Below, piece by piece: positions 1-6,382 of a stretch of 9,217 nucleotides of DNA; the first letter of the stretch is position 1; each line of letters opens with the position of its first letter. Made by a program: the position numbers and the translations under genes. The stretch spans positions 1 to 9,217 of the forward strand of contig OMQY01000219.1 of NCBI GenBank assembly GCA_900313405.1, given 5' to 3'. The notes beneath the pieces are model-generated. The model ran no database searches and had not been told where the DNA came from. It worked only from the letters and a program-made list of their open reading frames with translations. Source of the stretch: an uncultured Eubacteriales bacterium (GTDB lineage Bacteria > Bacillota_A > Clostridia > Saccharofermentanales > Saccharofermentanaceae).

Positions 1-81
1 AAGCATCAACTGATGCGACGGGATCTCCGCATCCGCCGGGATCTCACGCTGTGTAGCCATAAACATCTTGGAAACTCTCAT
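1..81 (-). CDS. proS: Prolyl-tRNA synthetase, N-terminal fragment
   Basis: Only the first 27 codons are inside the window; the gene continues off the left edge. The visible peptide begins MRVSKMFMATQREIPADAEI and continues with PSHQLML. This closely matches the start of bacterial-type ProS, whose N-terminus carries a conserved 'PADAE..SHQLML' segment before the catalytic core. The enzyme charges tRNA-Pro with proline in the cytoplasm. The ATG at 79-81 is supported by a GGGAG ribosome binding site at 88-92, six bases upstream. The catalytic class II motifs and the editing domain lie outside the window. The leader is too short for a T-box, so this copy is not T-box controlled from the promoter seen here. 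Identity rests on a short but distinctive stretch. Confidence 0.88.
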   Translation of the reverse strand, partial: MRVSKMFMATQREIPADAEIPSHQLML

Positions 82-121
82 ATTGTTCTCCCATATATTA
101 TTTATTTAAACATACACGGAA

Positions 122-150
122 AGTATAAAGTAGTCCGAGCCTTTTTGCAA
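122..150 (-). promoter_or_regulatory. Sigma-A-type promoter of proS
   Basis: On the minus strand a TTGCAA -35 box (145-150) is followed after 17 bases by a TATACT -10 box (122-127). Transcription should start near 115, giving a leader of about 34 bases that contains the GGGAG ribosome binding site. Box quality and ideal spacing are seen directly; activity is inferred. Confidence 0.6.
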
Positions 151-182
151 ACCGCCTGACCGTCTCTCTTTTTGTAAAATAT

Positions 183-212
183 TTGTCACGGTGGTGTTAG
201 GCATGAAATATT
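183..212 (+). promoter_or_regulatory. Possible promoter for the small membrane protein
   Basis: TTGTCA (183-188, five of six consensus bases) lies 18 bases before AATATT (207-212, four of six). A perfect TATAAT also occurs at 222-227 but has no recognisable -35 box at the right distance. Either could drive the small reading frame that starts at 264. The call is weak. Confidence 0.3.
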
Positions 213-263
213 GTCCGCCTCTATAATCAAAGATACCACAGTATCACAGGCGAGGGGCGCGAT

Positions 264-419
264 ATGGGCAAAAGGGGTATGGAGCGATCATATCGACAGG
301 AAGGGCGAAGTGCCGCTTCCGGCAGACGCATTGTTTACCTTGTCTGCATTCTTATCCTCGTCCTCTGTATCGGTCTGGATGTTTATTTCATACTCGGGAT
401 ACTCGACTATATCAAGTGA
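264..419 (+). CDS. Small single-pass membrane protein, 51 aa, hypothetical
   Basis: An ATG at 264 follows an AGGGG ribosome binding site (253-257) by six bases and opens a 51-codon frame ending in TGA at 417-419. The product has a basic, hydrophilic N-terminus rich in Arg, Lys, Ser and Gly (residues 1-23). It continues with one strongly hydrophobic segment (about residues 24-47, starting IVYLVCILILVLCIG) and ends in the short tail DYIK. The positive charges before the segment predict a cytoplasmic N-terminus. The layout resembles small membrane proteins generally and, loosely, FtsL/DivIC-type proteins without their coiled coil. No family is recognised. A competing frame in this stretch (211-459) has no such coherent design. 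A candidate terminator 47 bases downstream supports an independent transcript. Confidence 0.45.
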   Translation: MGKRGMERSYRQEGRSAASGRRIVYLVCILILVLCIGLDVYFILGILDYIK

Positions 420-466
420 TCTCTCGAGGATAATCTACGCTCATCATCTGTCGTTTTGACCCGATC

Positions 467-489
467 CTTGAGCACAATGCTTAAGTTTT
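467..489 (+). terminator. Candidate intrinsic terminator after the small membrane protein
   Basis: CTTGAGC (467-473) pairs with GCTTAAG (479-485) in a 7-bp stem with one G-U pair and a 5-base loop, followed by TTTT (486-489). The stem is moderate and the T run short, so termination may be partial. It lies 47 bases after the stop of the small frame. Confidence 0.4.
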
Positions 490-556
490 GGTGTGTATCA
501 AGTCGTGCTTATCGACACTATCGCTATGCCGTAAACCCCTTTAATTACTGTATTTG

Positions 557-565
557 TGATATAAT
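557..565 (+). promoter_or_regulatory. Extended -10 promoter of the 3D-domain/RNase J unit
   Basis: The sequence TGATATAAT (557-565) is a perfect extended -10 element. No good -35 box is seen at 16-18 bases upstream, as is common for extended -10 promoters. Transcription would start near 572, about 40 bases before the TTG start codon at 612. Confidence 0.55.
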
Positions 566-611
566 ATATTTGGTAAAATCTGCGCATTGATATCTTAAAG
601 GAGTCAGTTGA

Positions 612-1691
612 TTGAAGTTTATCGATCTGTCTACAAACGATAAGATCACCGGCGAGCGTATCAAGATCGCCGTCAGTGTCATTTCCATAATACTGATCTG
701 CACCCTCGCTACCGTAGGGGTAGTCAATGTTATGGAGGCACAGAGCCGTGCCAACCGCGAAGCGCGTGCGAGCAGGCTCGAGTCGATGCTGGCCGATACT
801 TCTTCTGCAGACACGACGACAACAACGACGATCGCAGATGCGTCTGATACGGATGCAAACTTAACTTCAACAACGACTGACGGCATCGGCGAACCGCCTT
901 TCGAGAGTGAGAACGAGACGACCGACGGATCCACAACAGAGACTATCGATCAGACATCGGATACAGATACCTCATCCGAGCAGACAACCGGGACGACTGC
1001 GCAGACCGAAGCGACTGAAACAACAACTGTAGCAACAACTACTACAGCGGAGACAACCGCAGGCATTACCGAGACCCCTATGTATGCAGAGGTGTACGCT
1101 GCAAGCGAAGTCAATCTGAGGACCGGTCCCGGAACAGAGTATGATCTGGTCAGGACGCTCAAGGCAGGAGATAAGATCGATGTTATAGCGTCCACCAGTA
1201 ACGGATGGTACAAGACCTATAACGGGAATTACATCCTTCAGAGCCTGACGACTACGACACCTCCGCAGACAACGGCAGCAACAACAACGACTGCAGCAAC
1301 TACGGCGGCAACAACGACCACAGCCGCTCCGACAGAGGCGACGACCACAACTACGGCAGCATCGAATCCGAGTGCTCAGAGCATTGACGGAATGACATAT
1401 TACGGCACATGTCATATCACTTTCTACGGACCGCAGCCCTTAGGTGACGGAACGTACAGCACTTCGACGGCAACAGGAACGACCTGCTCGGAAGGCAGGA
1501 CCGTTGCAGCCGACTGGAGCATATTCCCTGCCGGAACGACGATCTATATCGCCAACGACCCGTTGGGCGGTGACGGATATTATACTGTCGAGGACAGGGG
1601 CTCCGGCGTAAACGGTGCGCACATCGACATCTATGCCGATGACGGCGAGTCCAGATCAACAACGTCCGCAGACGTTTATATCGTAAATTAA
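612..1691 (+). CDS. Membrane-anchored SH3b plus 3D-domain cell-wall protein
   Basis: Probable cell-wall-active protein of 359 aa. After a short cytoplasmic N-terminus it has one hydrophobic segment (residues 19-40) that acts as a membrane anchor or uncleaved signal. A Ser/Thr-rich linker (62-155) leads to a bacterial SH3 domain (about 156-212; EVNLRTGPGTEYDLV is typical). A second, almost pure Thr/Ala linker (213-250) leads to a C-terminal 3D domain (about 262-358), a double-psi beta-barrel related to MltA/RlpA. The three aspartates that name the 3D family appear present: D301 (ADWSIFPAG), D328 (VEDRG) and D339 (HIDIY). Known relatives bind or cleave peptidoglycan, often as lytic transglycosylases; activity here is inferred. 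The start is TTG at 612, chosen because AAAGGAG (597-603) lies eight bases upstream. It is 27 bp before the RNase J gene and probably co-transcribed with it. Confidence 0.8.
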   Translation: MKFIDLSTNDKITGERIKIAVSVISIILICTLATVGVVNVMEAQSRANREARASRLESMLADTSSADTTTTTTIADASDTDANLTSTTTDGIGEPPFESENETTDGSTTETIDQTSDTDTSSEQTTGTTAQTEATETTTVATTTTAETTAGITETPMYAEVYAASEVNLRTGPGTEYDLVRTLKAGDKIDVIASTSNGWYKTYNGNYILQSLTTTTPPQTTAATTTTAATTAATTTTAAPTEATTTTTAASNPSAQSIDGMTYYGTCHITFYGPQPLGDGTYSTSTATGTTCSEGRTVAADWSIFPAGTTIYIANDPLGGDGYYTVEDRGSGVNGAHIDIYADDGESRSTTSADVYIVN

Positions 1692-1718
1692 CAACAAACA
1701 GTTTGGAGTAAACACATT

Positions 1719-3410
1719 ATGGCAAAGAATAAGAAACCCGCCAATTCACTGAAGATCATCCCGCTCGGAGGACTTCAGGAGATAGGCAAGAATATGACCG
1801 CGATCGAATACGGGAACGACCTGATAATCATCGATGTCGGAATGGCTTTCGCCGAGGAGAATATGCCCGGTGTCGATGCTGTCATTCAGGACTTCTCATA
1901 TATCAGGAACAACATCAATAAGCTCAGGGGTATCATCCTCACTCACGGACACGAGGACCATATCGGCTCCCTCCCCTATTTCCTGAGCGAATTCAAATGC
2001 CCCGTTTACGGCGGCAAGCTCACCATCGAGCTCGTACGTTCTAAGCTCAAGGACAAGAATATCAGTCTCAAGGGTATCGATCTTCAGGCCTTCAGGAGCG
2101 GCGACACAGTCCCCATGGGCAACTGCTTCAACATTGAGTTCATCCGGGTCAATCACAGCATCGCGGACAGTTATGCCATCGCTATAAGAACACCTGTCGG
2201 AACGATAATCCACTCCGGCGATTTTAAGGTCGACTACACTCCGATCAACGGCCATGTTATCGACCTTGCCAGGTTCGGTGAATACGGCAAAGAAGGCGTT
2301 CTCCTGTTCATGTGCGAGAGCACGAATATCGAGAAGGACGGTTTCTCCCCTTCAGAGATGCAGGTGGGAGAATCCTTCCAGAGGATCTTCCAGAATGCGG
2401 AGGGACGCATTATCGTCGCGACTTTTTCGAGCCATGTACACAGGATGCAGCAGATCTTCACCGCTGCAGAGAAATATAACAGACACGTATGTCTGTCGGG
2501 TCGAAGCATGGTGGAAGTGTTCAGGATCGCTGATTCGCTCGGATATATCGACCGCAAGCCGGACACGCTGATCGACATCAACGACATTGACAAATACGAA
2601 GACAACGAGATCGTCGTACTGACGACCGGAAGCCAGGCGGAGCCTATGAGTGCGCTGTCAAGGATGGCCTTCGCTTCGCACAAATCCGTCGAGATCCAGG
2701 AAGGCGATACGGTCATAATATCCGCTCACCCTATCCCCGGCAACGAGAAGCCTATCTACAAGGTTATCAACGAGCTCTTTAAGCGCGGTGCGCACGTCAT
2801 CTACGAGTCGCTCGCGGAGGTTCACGTCTCCGGTCACGCATACAGGAATGAGATAAGCCTTCTTCACACGCTTATCAAACCCAAATACTTCGTGCCTGTT
2901 CACGGTGAATACCGCATGCTCTACAGACATGCCGAACTGGCACAGTCGCTCGGTATGCCGCGTGAGAACATCTTCATAATGAATAACGGTGACGTACTGT
3001 CCGTGAACGGGAACTTCGCTGCGATCACCGACCATGTTCCCGCCAGTCCCGTTCTTATCGACGGTTCAGGCGTAGTCGATGCAGGCACCAGAGTTCTCGC
3101 CGACCGCCGGCTGATGGGCGAGGACGGCTGTGTTTCCATATCTTTCGTCATCAACGATAAAAACGGAGAACTGGCCTGTATACCGTCAGTAACGTCTCTC
3201 GGATTCATTGAGGATGATGAGAAGGATGATATCCACAAAGAGTGCGGTGCACGTGCTCTGATGCTGCTTAACAGCAACGTCCGTAAGCACGACAACATCG
3301 AAGCGGAGATCGCCACCCGCGCTTTCCGCGAGAATATCAGAGGTCTCCTCTTCGAGAGAACGAGAAGAAGACCGATGATCCTGATGAACGTAAGTCACGT
3401 GAGGATGTAA
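1719..3410 (+). CDS. rnj: Ribonuclease J
   Basis: Metallo-beta-lactamase/beta-CASP ribonuclease, 563 aa, close to the roughly 555 aa of Bacillus RNase J1. RNase J degrades and matures mRNA and rRNA with 5'-to-3' exonuclease and endonuclease activity in the cytoplasm, in place of RNase E. The zinc-binding motif HGHEDH (H76, H78, D80, H81) is followed by H146 (VNHSIADS), D168 (HSGDFK) and, in the C-terminal part of the core, SGHA (H373) and PVHGE (H395). All expected metal ligands are therefore present. A beta-CASP region spans about 200-370 and a C-terminal dimerisation domain about 450-563. The CESTN motif has Glu where the Bacillus enzyme has Asp. The ATG at 1719 is preceded by TTGGAG (1703-1708). 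It follows the 3D-domain gene by 27 bp without an obvious terminator. Confidence 0.95.
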   Translation: MAKNKKPANSLKIIPLGGLQEIGKNMTAIEYGNDLIIIDVGMAFAEENMPGVDAVIQDFSYIRNNINKLRGIILTHGHEDHIGSLPYFLSEFKCPVYGGKLTIELVRSKLKDKNISLKGIDLQAFRSGDTVPMGNCFNIEFIRVNHSIADSYAIAIRTPVGTIIHSGDFKVDYTPINGHVIDLARFGEYGKEGVLLFMCESTNIEKDGFSPSEMQVGESFQRIFQNAEGRIIVATFSSHVHRMQQIFTAAEKYNRHVCLSGRSMVEVFRIADSLGYIDRKPDTLIDINDIDKYEDNEIVVLTTGSQAEPMSALSRMAFASHKSVEIQEGDTVIISAHPIPGNEKPIYKVINELFKRGAHVIYESLAEVHVSGHAYRNEISLLHTLIKPKYFVPVHGEYRMLYRHAELAQSLGMPRENIFIMNNGDVLSVNGNFAAITDHVPASPVLIDGSGVVDAGTRVLADRRLMGEDGCVSISFVINDKNGELACIPSVTSLGFIEDDEKDDIHKECGARALMLLNSNVRKHDNIEAEIATRAFRENIRGLLFERTRRRPMILMNVSHVRM

Positions 3411-3443
3411 AGCGAGGGTCGGCAAGCAGGAGTGCGCCTCGCT
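3411..3443. terminator. Hairpin between convergent genes, possible two-way terminator
   Basis: AGCGAGG (3411-3417), directly after the RNase J stop, pairs with CCTCGCT (3437-3443) in a GC-rich 7-bp stem with a 19-base loop. It lies just before the end of the convergent kinase gene (3446). Neither side has a proper T run (CTTC on the plus strand, TTTAC on the minus strand), so it is at best a weak bidirectional terminator. Confidence 0.35.
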
Positions 3444-3445
3444 CT

Positions 3446-4249
3446 TCATCCGAAAAGATAGCTGTATCTACGCCTAGTCTCCATTATCACATCTATCACA
3501 CGCTTGCGGATCTGCTCATCGTAGATCGTCGCCTTGTTAATTATGGCCTCTACTTCGTTATATCCATATTCAAAACGAATATTGTGGCCATATAAGCTCT
3601 CAGATATCTCCAGCTGCTCCGTAAAACTATCGCAAAATGTCTTAGGCTTCACGTCATTGATCAAGCTGTAAGTATCATCCGTAAGAGGATAGTCCATTCT
3701 TGTATCCGATAGGAGTGCCGCACCATTATCGAAAATCGGAGCCAGCCTATATTCTGTTCCATTGGTCATTATCGCAATATTGTGAGTATGGCGATCTTCA
3801 TTAAGAAAGATGGCATCTATTGTCAGCATCTTATTCATGTAGATACCAAACCCTTTTATGGATGTTGCGCGCTCGACCAGATCAACCATAGTCTTCAGTC
3901 GCTCTTTGTGGTCAGCTATCGTGAAGATGATCCCGGTTAAACTCTGACCATATACATTCTTGAACAACCTCTCCACCGTTATTAGATCCCATTGTCCTGC
4001 AAAATCTTTGCTTACGCATCCGTTGAATACCACATTTTTATATTTGATCTGCTCAAGCCCATATCGAGTATATTCACTGTCATCAAGACTAGACAAAGCA
4101 AGTAATTCAGATACAACATATTCAGCCAGACCTTCATAACCAAGATAGTCTGCCTTATACCAACGATCGTCTAATCTGAACTTAAACTGGTTACCTTTAG
4201 ACGACCTTCTCCCTGTATCATATTTTTGAATGTCAGTGAATTCGATCAT
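3446..4249 (-). CDS. HipA/HipT/CtkA-like kinase, probable toxin
   Basis: Protein of 267 aa with the signature of HipA-type Ser/Thr kinases. The motif NEDRHTHN (residues 150-157) gives the catalytic D152 and the metal-binding N157. LAPIFDNGAAL (169-179) supplies the second metal ligand D174. An early lysine in RWYKAD (K32) and a Glu a few residues later fit the ATP-binding Lys and its partner. GRRSSKGN (14-21) could be the Gly/Ser loop that other HipT/HipA kinases autophosphorylate. The protein is much shorter than HipA (about 440 aa) and lacks its N-terminal subdomain, as in HipT and CtkA. HipA and HipT phosphorylate aminoacyl-tRNA synthetases; the target here is unknown. I chose the ATG at 4249 because AGAGGTGATC, a long anti-Shine-Dalgarno match, lies upstream. 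A GTG at 4261 overlapping the previous stop is possible. It directly follows the XRE gene. Confidence 0.78.
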   Translation of the reverse strand: MIEFTDIQKYDTGRRSSKGNQFKFRLDDRWYKADYLGYEGLAEYVVSELLALSSLDDSEYTRYGLEQIKYKNVVFNGCVSKDFAGQWDLITVERLFKNVYGQSLTGIIFTIADHKERLKTMVDLVERATSIKGFGIYMNKMLTIDAIFLNEDRHTHNIAIMTNGTEYRLAPIFDNGAALLSDTRMDYPLTDDTYSLINDVKPKTFCDSFTEQLEISESLYGHNIRFEYGYNEVEAIINKATIYDEQIRKRVIDVIMETRRRYSYLFG

Positions 4250-4257
4250 ATAATTGA

Positions 4258-4800
4258 TCACCTCTCAATCTTAATGCTGAAATGATCACCCTCGACACGC
4301 CCCTGCGTCTTCTCGATAATAAGGATAGGGTCATAAAAGGGAATCCCCAACTGCTCCAACTCGATCTTCATCTTATCTCTGGATTCCGGAAAACACCGCG
4401 ACTTCAGAAACTCTTCATAATCATCGTAGTCAGGTTGAGTATTCACACCGAAGGCCCTAAACAGAGGATTATCTATATAGTTTCTGATCGTAATATTTCT
4501 ATTTATCTCATTTACATCAATAACGGTACATACCATCTCATTGTACATATAATACAGACGCATGGTTGTTGTTCTGGGAGGTATTCTCATATAGTTTACC
4601 AACTCCGGCTTACGCATGAACAACTCGATCAGAGTTACGATCGGTCCGGACAAAGGTTCTTTCTTACTCTCCCAATTCTCAACTGTCCTCTTAGACGAAC
4701 ATGTCAGATCTGCAAATTCTTTTTGTGTCATTTTTAACTTCTCACGAAGCGTCCTGACAGACTGCCCTGATATTTTTCTGCTGATTATATAATTATCCAT
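4258..4800 (-). CDS. XRE-type regulator with HipS-like C-terminal domain, probable antitoxin
   Basis: Protein of 180 aa. Residues about 13-65 form an XRE/Cro-type helix-turn-helix (LREKLKMTQKEFADL, then KRTVENWE), expected to bind the twin repeats upstream. The remaining 100 residues form a second domain with conserved-looking YIDNPLFRAFG (108-118) and FLKSRCFPESRDK (131-143). It ends with LGIPFYDP (151-158) and EKTQGRVEGD (163-172). Its order 'F...PE.R......LGI...DP..LI...GR..GD' resembles the end of HipA N-subdomain 1, the part that is a separate protein, HipS, in HipBST systems. It may therefore neutralise the kinase through this domain; this is inference. The ATG at 4800 is preferred because AGAGGG (4809-4814) lies eight bases upstream. 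A TTG at 4824 has no ribosome binding site. The stop lies eight bases before the kinase ATG. Confidence 0.75.
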   Translation of the reverse strand: MDNYIISRKISGQSVRTLREKLKMTQKEFADLTCSSKRTVENWESKKEPLSGPIVTLIELFMRKPELVNYMRIPPRTTTMRLYYMYNEMVCTVIDVNEINRNITIRNYIDNPLFRAFGVNTQPDYDDYEEFLKSRCFPESRDKMKIELEQLGIPFYDPILIIEKTQGRVEGDHFSIKIER

Positions 4801-4829
4801 GATAGTTTCCCTCTTCACTTTCAACTATG

Positions 4830-4883
4830 TATATCACATATTTTGCGACTGTTCACATTGATTATATCACATATTTTGCGACT
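4830..4883 (-). repeat. Two 21-bp direct repeats, probable operators of the toxin-antitoxin pair
   Basis: An identical 21-base sequence occurs at 4830-4850 and 4863-4883 with a 33-base period. Read on the minus strand it is AGTCGCAAAATATGTGATAT plus A. The upstream copy contains most of the extended -10 promoter of the XRE gene, and the other copy covers the start of the transcript. This layout is typical of operators bound by an autoregulating antitoxin. Identity and spacing are seen directly; binding is inferred. Confidence 0.7.
4861..4869 (-). promoter_or_regulatory. Extended -10 promoter of the XRE-kinase operon
   Basis: TGATATAAT on the minus strand (4869-4861) is a perfect extended -10 element that overlaps the upstream 21-bp repeat. 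Transcription would start near 4854, giving a leader of about 54 bases that holds the second repeat and the AGAGGG ribosome binding site. The -35 region (around CTGTGA) is poor. Repression by the XRE protein bound at the repeats is expected. Confidence 0.6.
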
Positions 4884-4960
4884 TCACAGTTATACATTCA
4901 CTATCAGTAATATCAATCTCTCAGGATCCGCGAAGAGAAAAAACTTTATATCGGATATTC

Positions 4961-6382
4961 TTATCCCTTGCCCTTGACCAGCTTCTTGACCTTCCTCGGA
5001 AGCCATGTCAATACACGACCGAACTTAAACGAGACAGATCCCTTGATATCCCGGATCTCCTTCTCTTTCTTTTTGAGAGTCTTATCTGTCTGTGCTATTA
5101 GCCTGTCCTTTTCCTGACAGTCGATATTCAGCAGACTTATTGTTTCCTGAGCCGAATCATACTTACCCTTAACATCCTTAAGTTCCTTCTGCGTCCTGCC
5201 GAGATTCTTTTCGAGTTTGGAAGTCTCATCTTTCACATGCTTAAGTTCATTCTTCAGCTCGGCTATATCAGCCTTCATCTTACATATATCAGCCTCAGAA
5301 GCTTCATTCTTCTTGGTCAGCTGATCGATCTTTTTCTTATTCTTCTCATCCGCCGCCCTTTTCCCGGCAGTAGTCGCTGCATCGCGAGCGAAAAAGAAAT
5401 TGGCAAGATACCTGTCAAACTCCTCAGGCGTATTGTCAAAGATCCTTCTTGCCGCCTCATTCTGCCACTTTATGAAATAGTACTCATCATCGTCCGGTCT
5501 GACGATCGCAAGTCTATCAAGGGCTCCTGAACGAAGATATTCAAACTCTTCCTTAAAGACTCGCCAATCTGTGGTATTACTCATCAAATGAAGGATATCT
5601 TCCCATGCCCTGTTCGCGAAGCTCCTTGCCGGAAATCTGTCATTGGCGCGCAGATTATCAGCCGTATCGATCCAGGTGTCTATAGCCGAGCGAAGGCCCT
5701 TATCAATGCTCGCGACCAGCCCGGATCTCTTACTCTTACGATATACCACCAGTCCCTTATTAACCAAAGTTATCCTCTCTGCAAAGCACATAGCACACTC
5801 TACAAAGTAAACGTCATTACAATTCCTTGATGGCTTAAAATCCAGCTTCGTCTTCTCGATAAAGCTCCTTCTGAACATCTTATTCCAGGGGACATTGATC
5901 GTTACCGTAAGGATCCGGTCAGGTGCCGTGCGGATATTATAAGGAACGGTATCCGGAAGATCGCCCTTCCTAATATACCTGGGCGCAGGAGTCTCAAATC
6001 CCTCTTCATCGAAAAATTGCCTTCCCCCACATATGCATATATCCGCGTCATCCTCTTCACACTTCTCATACATGAGCTTTAATGCGTCTGCCTTGAAATA
6101 GTCATCAGAATCCCAGAAAACCAGATATTTGCCCTTTGCAACAGCTTTGCCGCTATTACGTGCTACACCCGCAAACTTATGCTCCTGATGCATTACACGT
6201 ATGCGCGCATCCTTCTCGGCATACTCCTTCAGGATATCAACACTTCCGTCATCAGAACCGTCGTCTACGAGAATGATCTCGATCTCCTCAAGCGACTGGC
6301 CGACAATGCTGTCGAGACACTGCCTCAGATATTGAGCGCTGTTATATACAGGTACGATTACTGATACTTTAATGTCATCCAT
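4961..6382 (-). CDS. Family 2 glycosyltransferase with C-terminal coiled coil
   Basis: Protein of 473 aa. Residues 4-110 form a GT-A fold of family GT2: VSVIVPVYNS at the start, VDDGSDDGS (39-47) for nucleotide binding, and the metal-binding DSDD (91-94) after YLVFW. A further acidic motif, NDVYF (189-193), fits the position of the catalytic base. Such enzymes move a sugar from a nucleotide donor onto a growing surface glycan at the inner face of the membrane. Residues about 340-446 are a long, highly charged coiled coil. The end is a basic amphipathic tail (LTWLPRKVKKLVK), probably for membrane contact. No transmembrane helix is seen. The ATG overlaps the TAA of the upstream glycosyltransferase by one base, with AAGAGG eight bases before it, so the two are translationally coupled. 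Donor and acceptor are unknown. Confidence 0.88.
   Translation of the reverse strand: MDDIKVSVIVPVYNSAQYLRQCLDSIVGQSLEEIEIILVDDGSDDGSVDILKEYAEKDARIRVMHQEHKFAGVARNSGKAVAKGKYLVFWDSDDYFKADALKLMYEKCEEDDADICICGGRQFFDEEGFETPAPRYIRKGDLPDTVPYNIRTAPDRILTVTINVPWNKMFRRSFIEKTKLDFKPSRNCNDVYFVECAMCFAERITLVNKGLVVYRKSKRSGLVASIDKGLRSAIDTWIDTADNLRANDRFPARSFANRAWEDILHLMSNTTDWRVFKEEFEYLRSGALDRLAIVRPDDDEYYFIKWQNEAARRIFDNTPEEFDRYLANFFFARDAATTAGKRAADEKNKKKIDQLTKKNEASEADICKMKADIAELKNELKHVKDETSKLEKNLGRTQKELKDVKGKYDSAQETISLLNIDCQEKDRLIAQTDKTLKKKEKEIRDIKGSVSFKFGRVLTWLPRKVKKLVKGKG

Noticed and set aside
82..200. T-box riboswitch in the proS leader
   Set aside because: The promoter at 122-150 leaves only about 34 bases of leader, and no T-box core sequence or antiterminator is seen further upstream.
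211..459. 82-codon plus-strand reading frame
   Set aside because: It needs a TTG start without a ribosome binding site and has no coherent composition. The frame starting at ATG 264 in the same stretch has a ribosome binding site and a clear membrane segment.
545..1662. Several long minus-strand reading frames opposite the 3D-domain gene
   Set aside because: They come from the repetitive Thr/Ala codons of the real gene and give Arg/Cys- or Val/Ser-rich low-complexity products.
1896..3449. Minus-strand reading frames opposite RNase J, and a plus-strand frame at 2254-2571
   Set aside because: These are shadows of a well-conserved gene with all metal ligands in place; none has a recognisable domain.
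4282..4737. Plus-strand frame opposite the XRE gene
   Set aside because: The opposite strand carries a clear helix-turn-helix protein with a good ribosome binding site; the plus frame has neither.
4830..4883. CRISPR-like repeat
   Set aside because: There are only two copies with a 12-base spacer and no cas genes; promoter overlap makes an operator far more likely.
4930..4975. Terminator after the glycosyltransferase operon
   Set aside because: A 5-bp GGATA/TATCC stem overlaps the stop codon, and a run of six T lies eight or more bases beyond it. The spacing and weak stem do not make a convincing intrinsic terminator.
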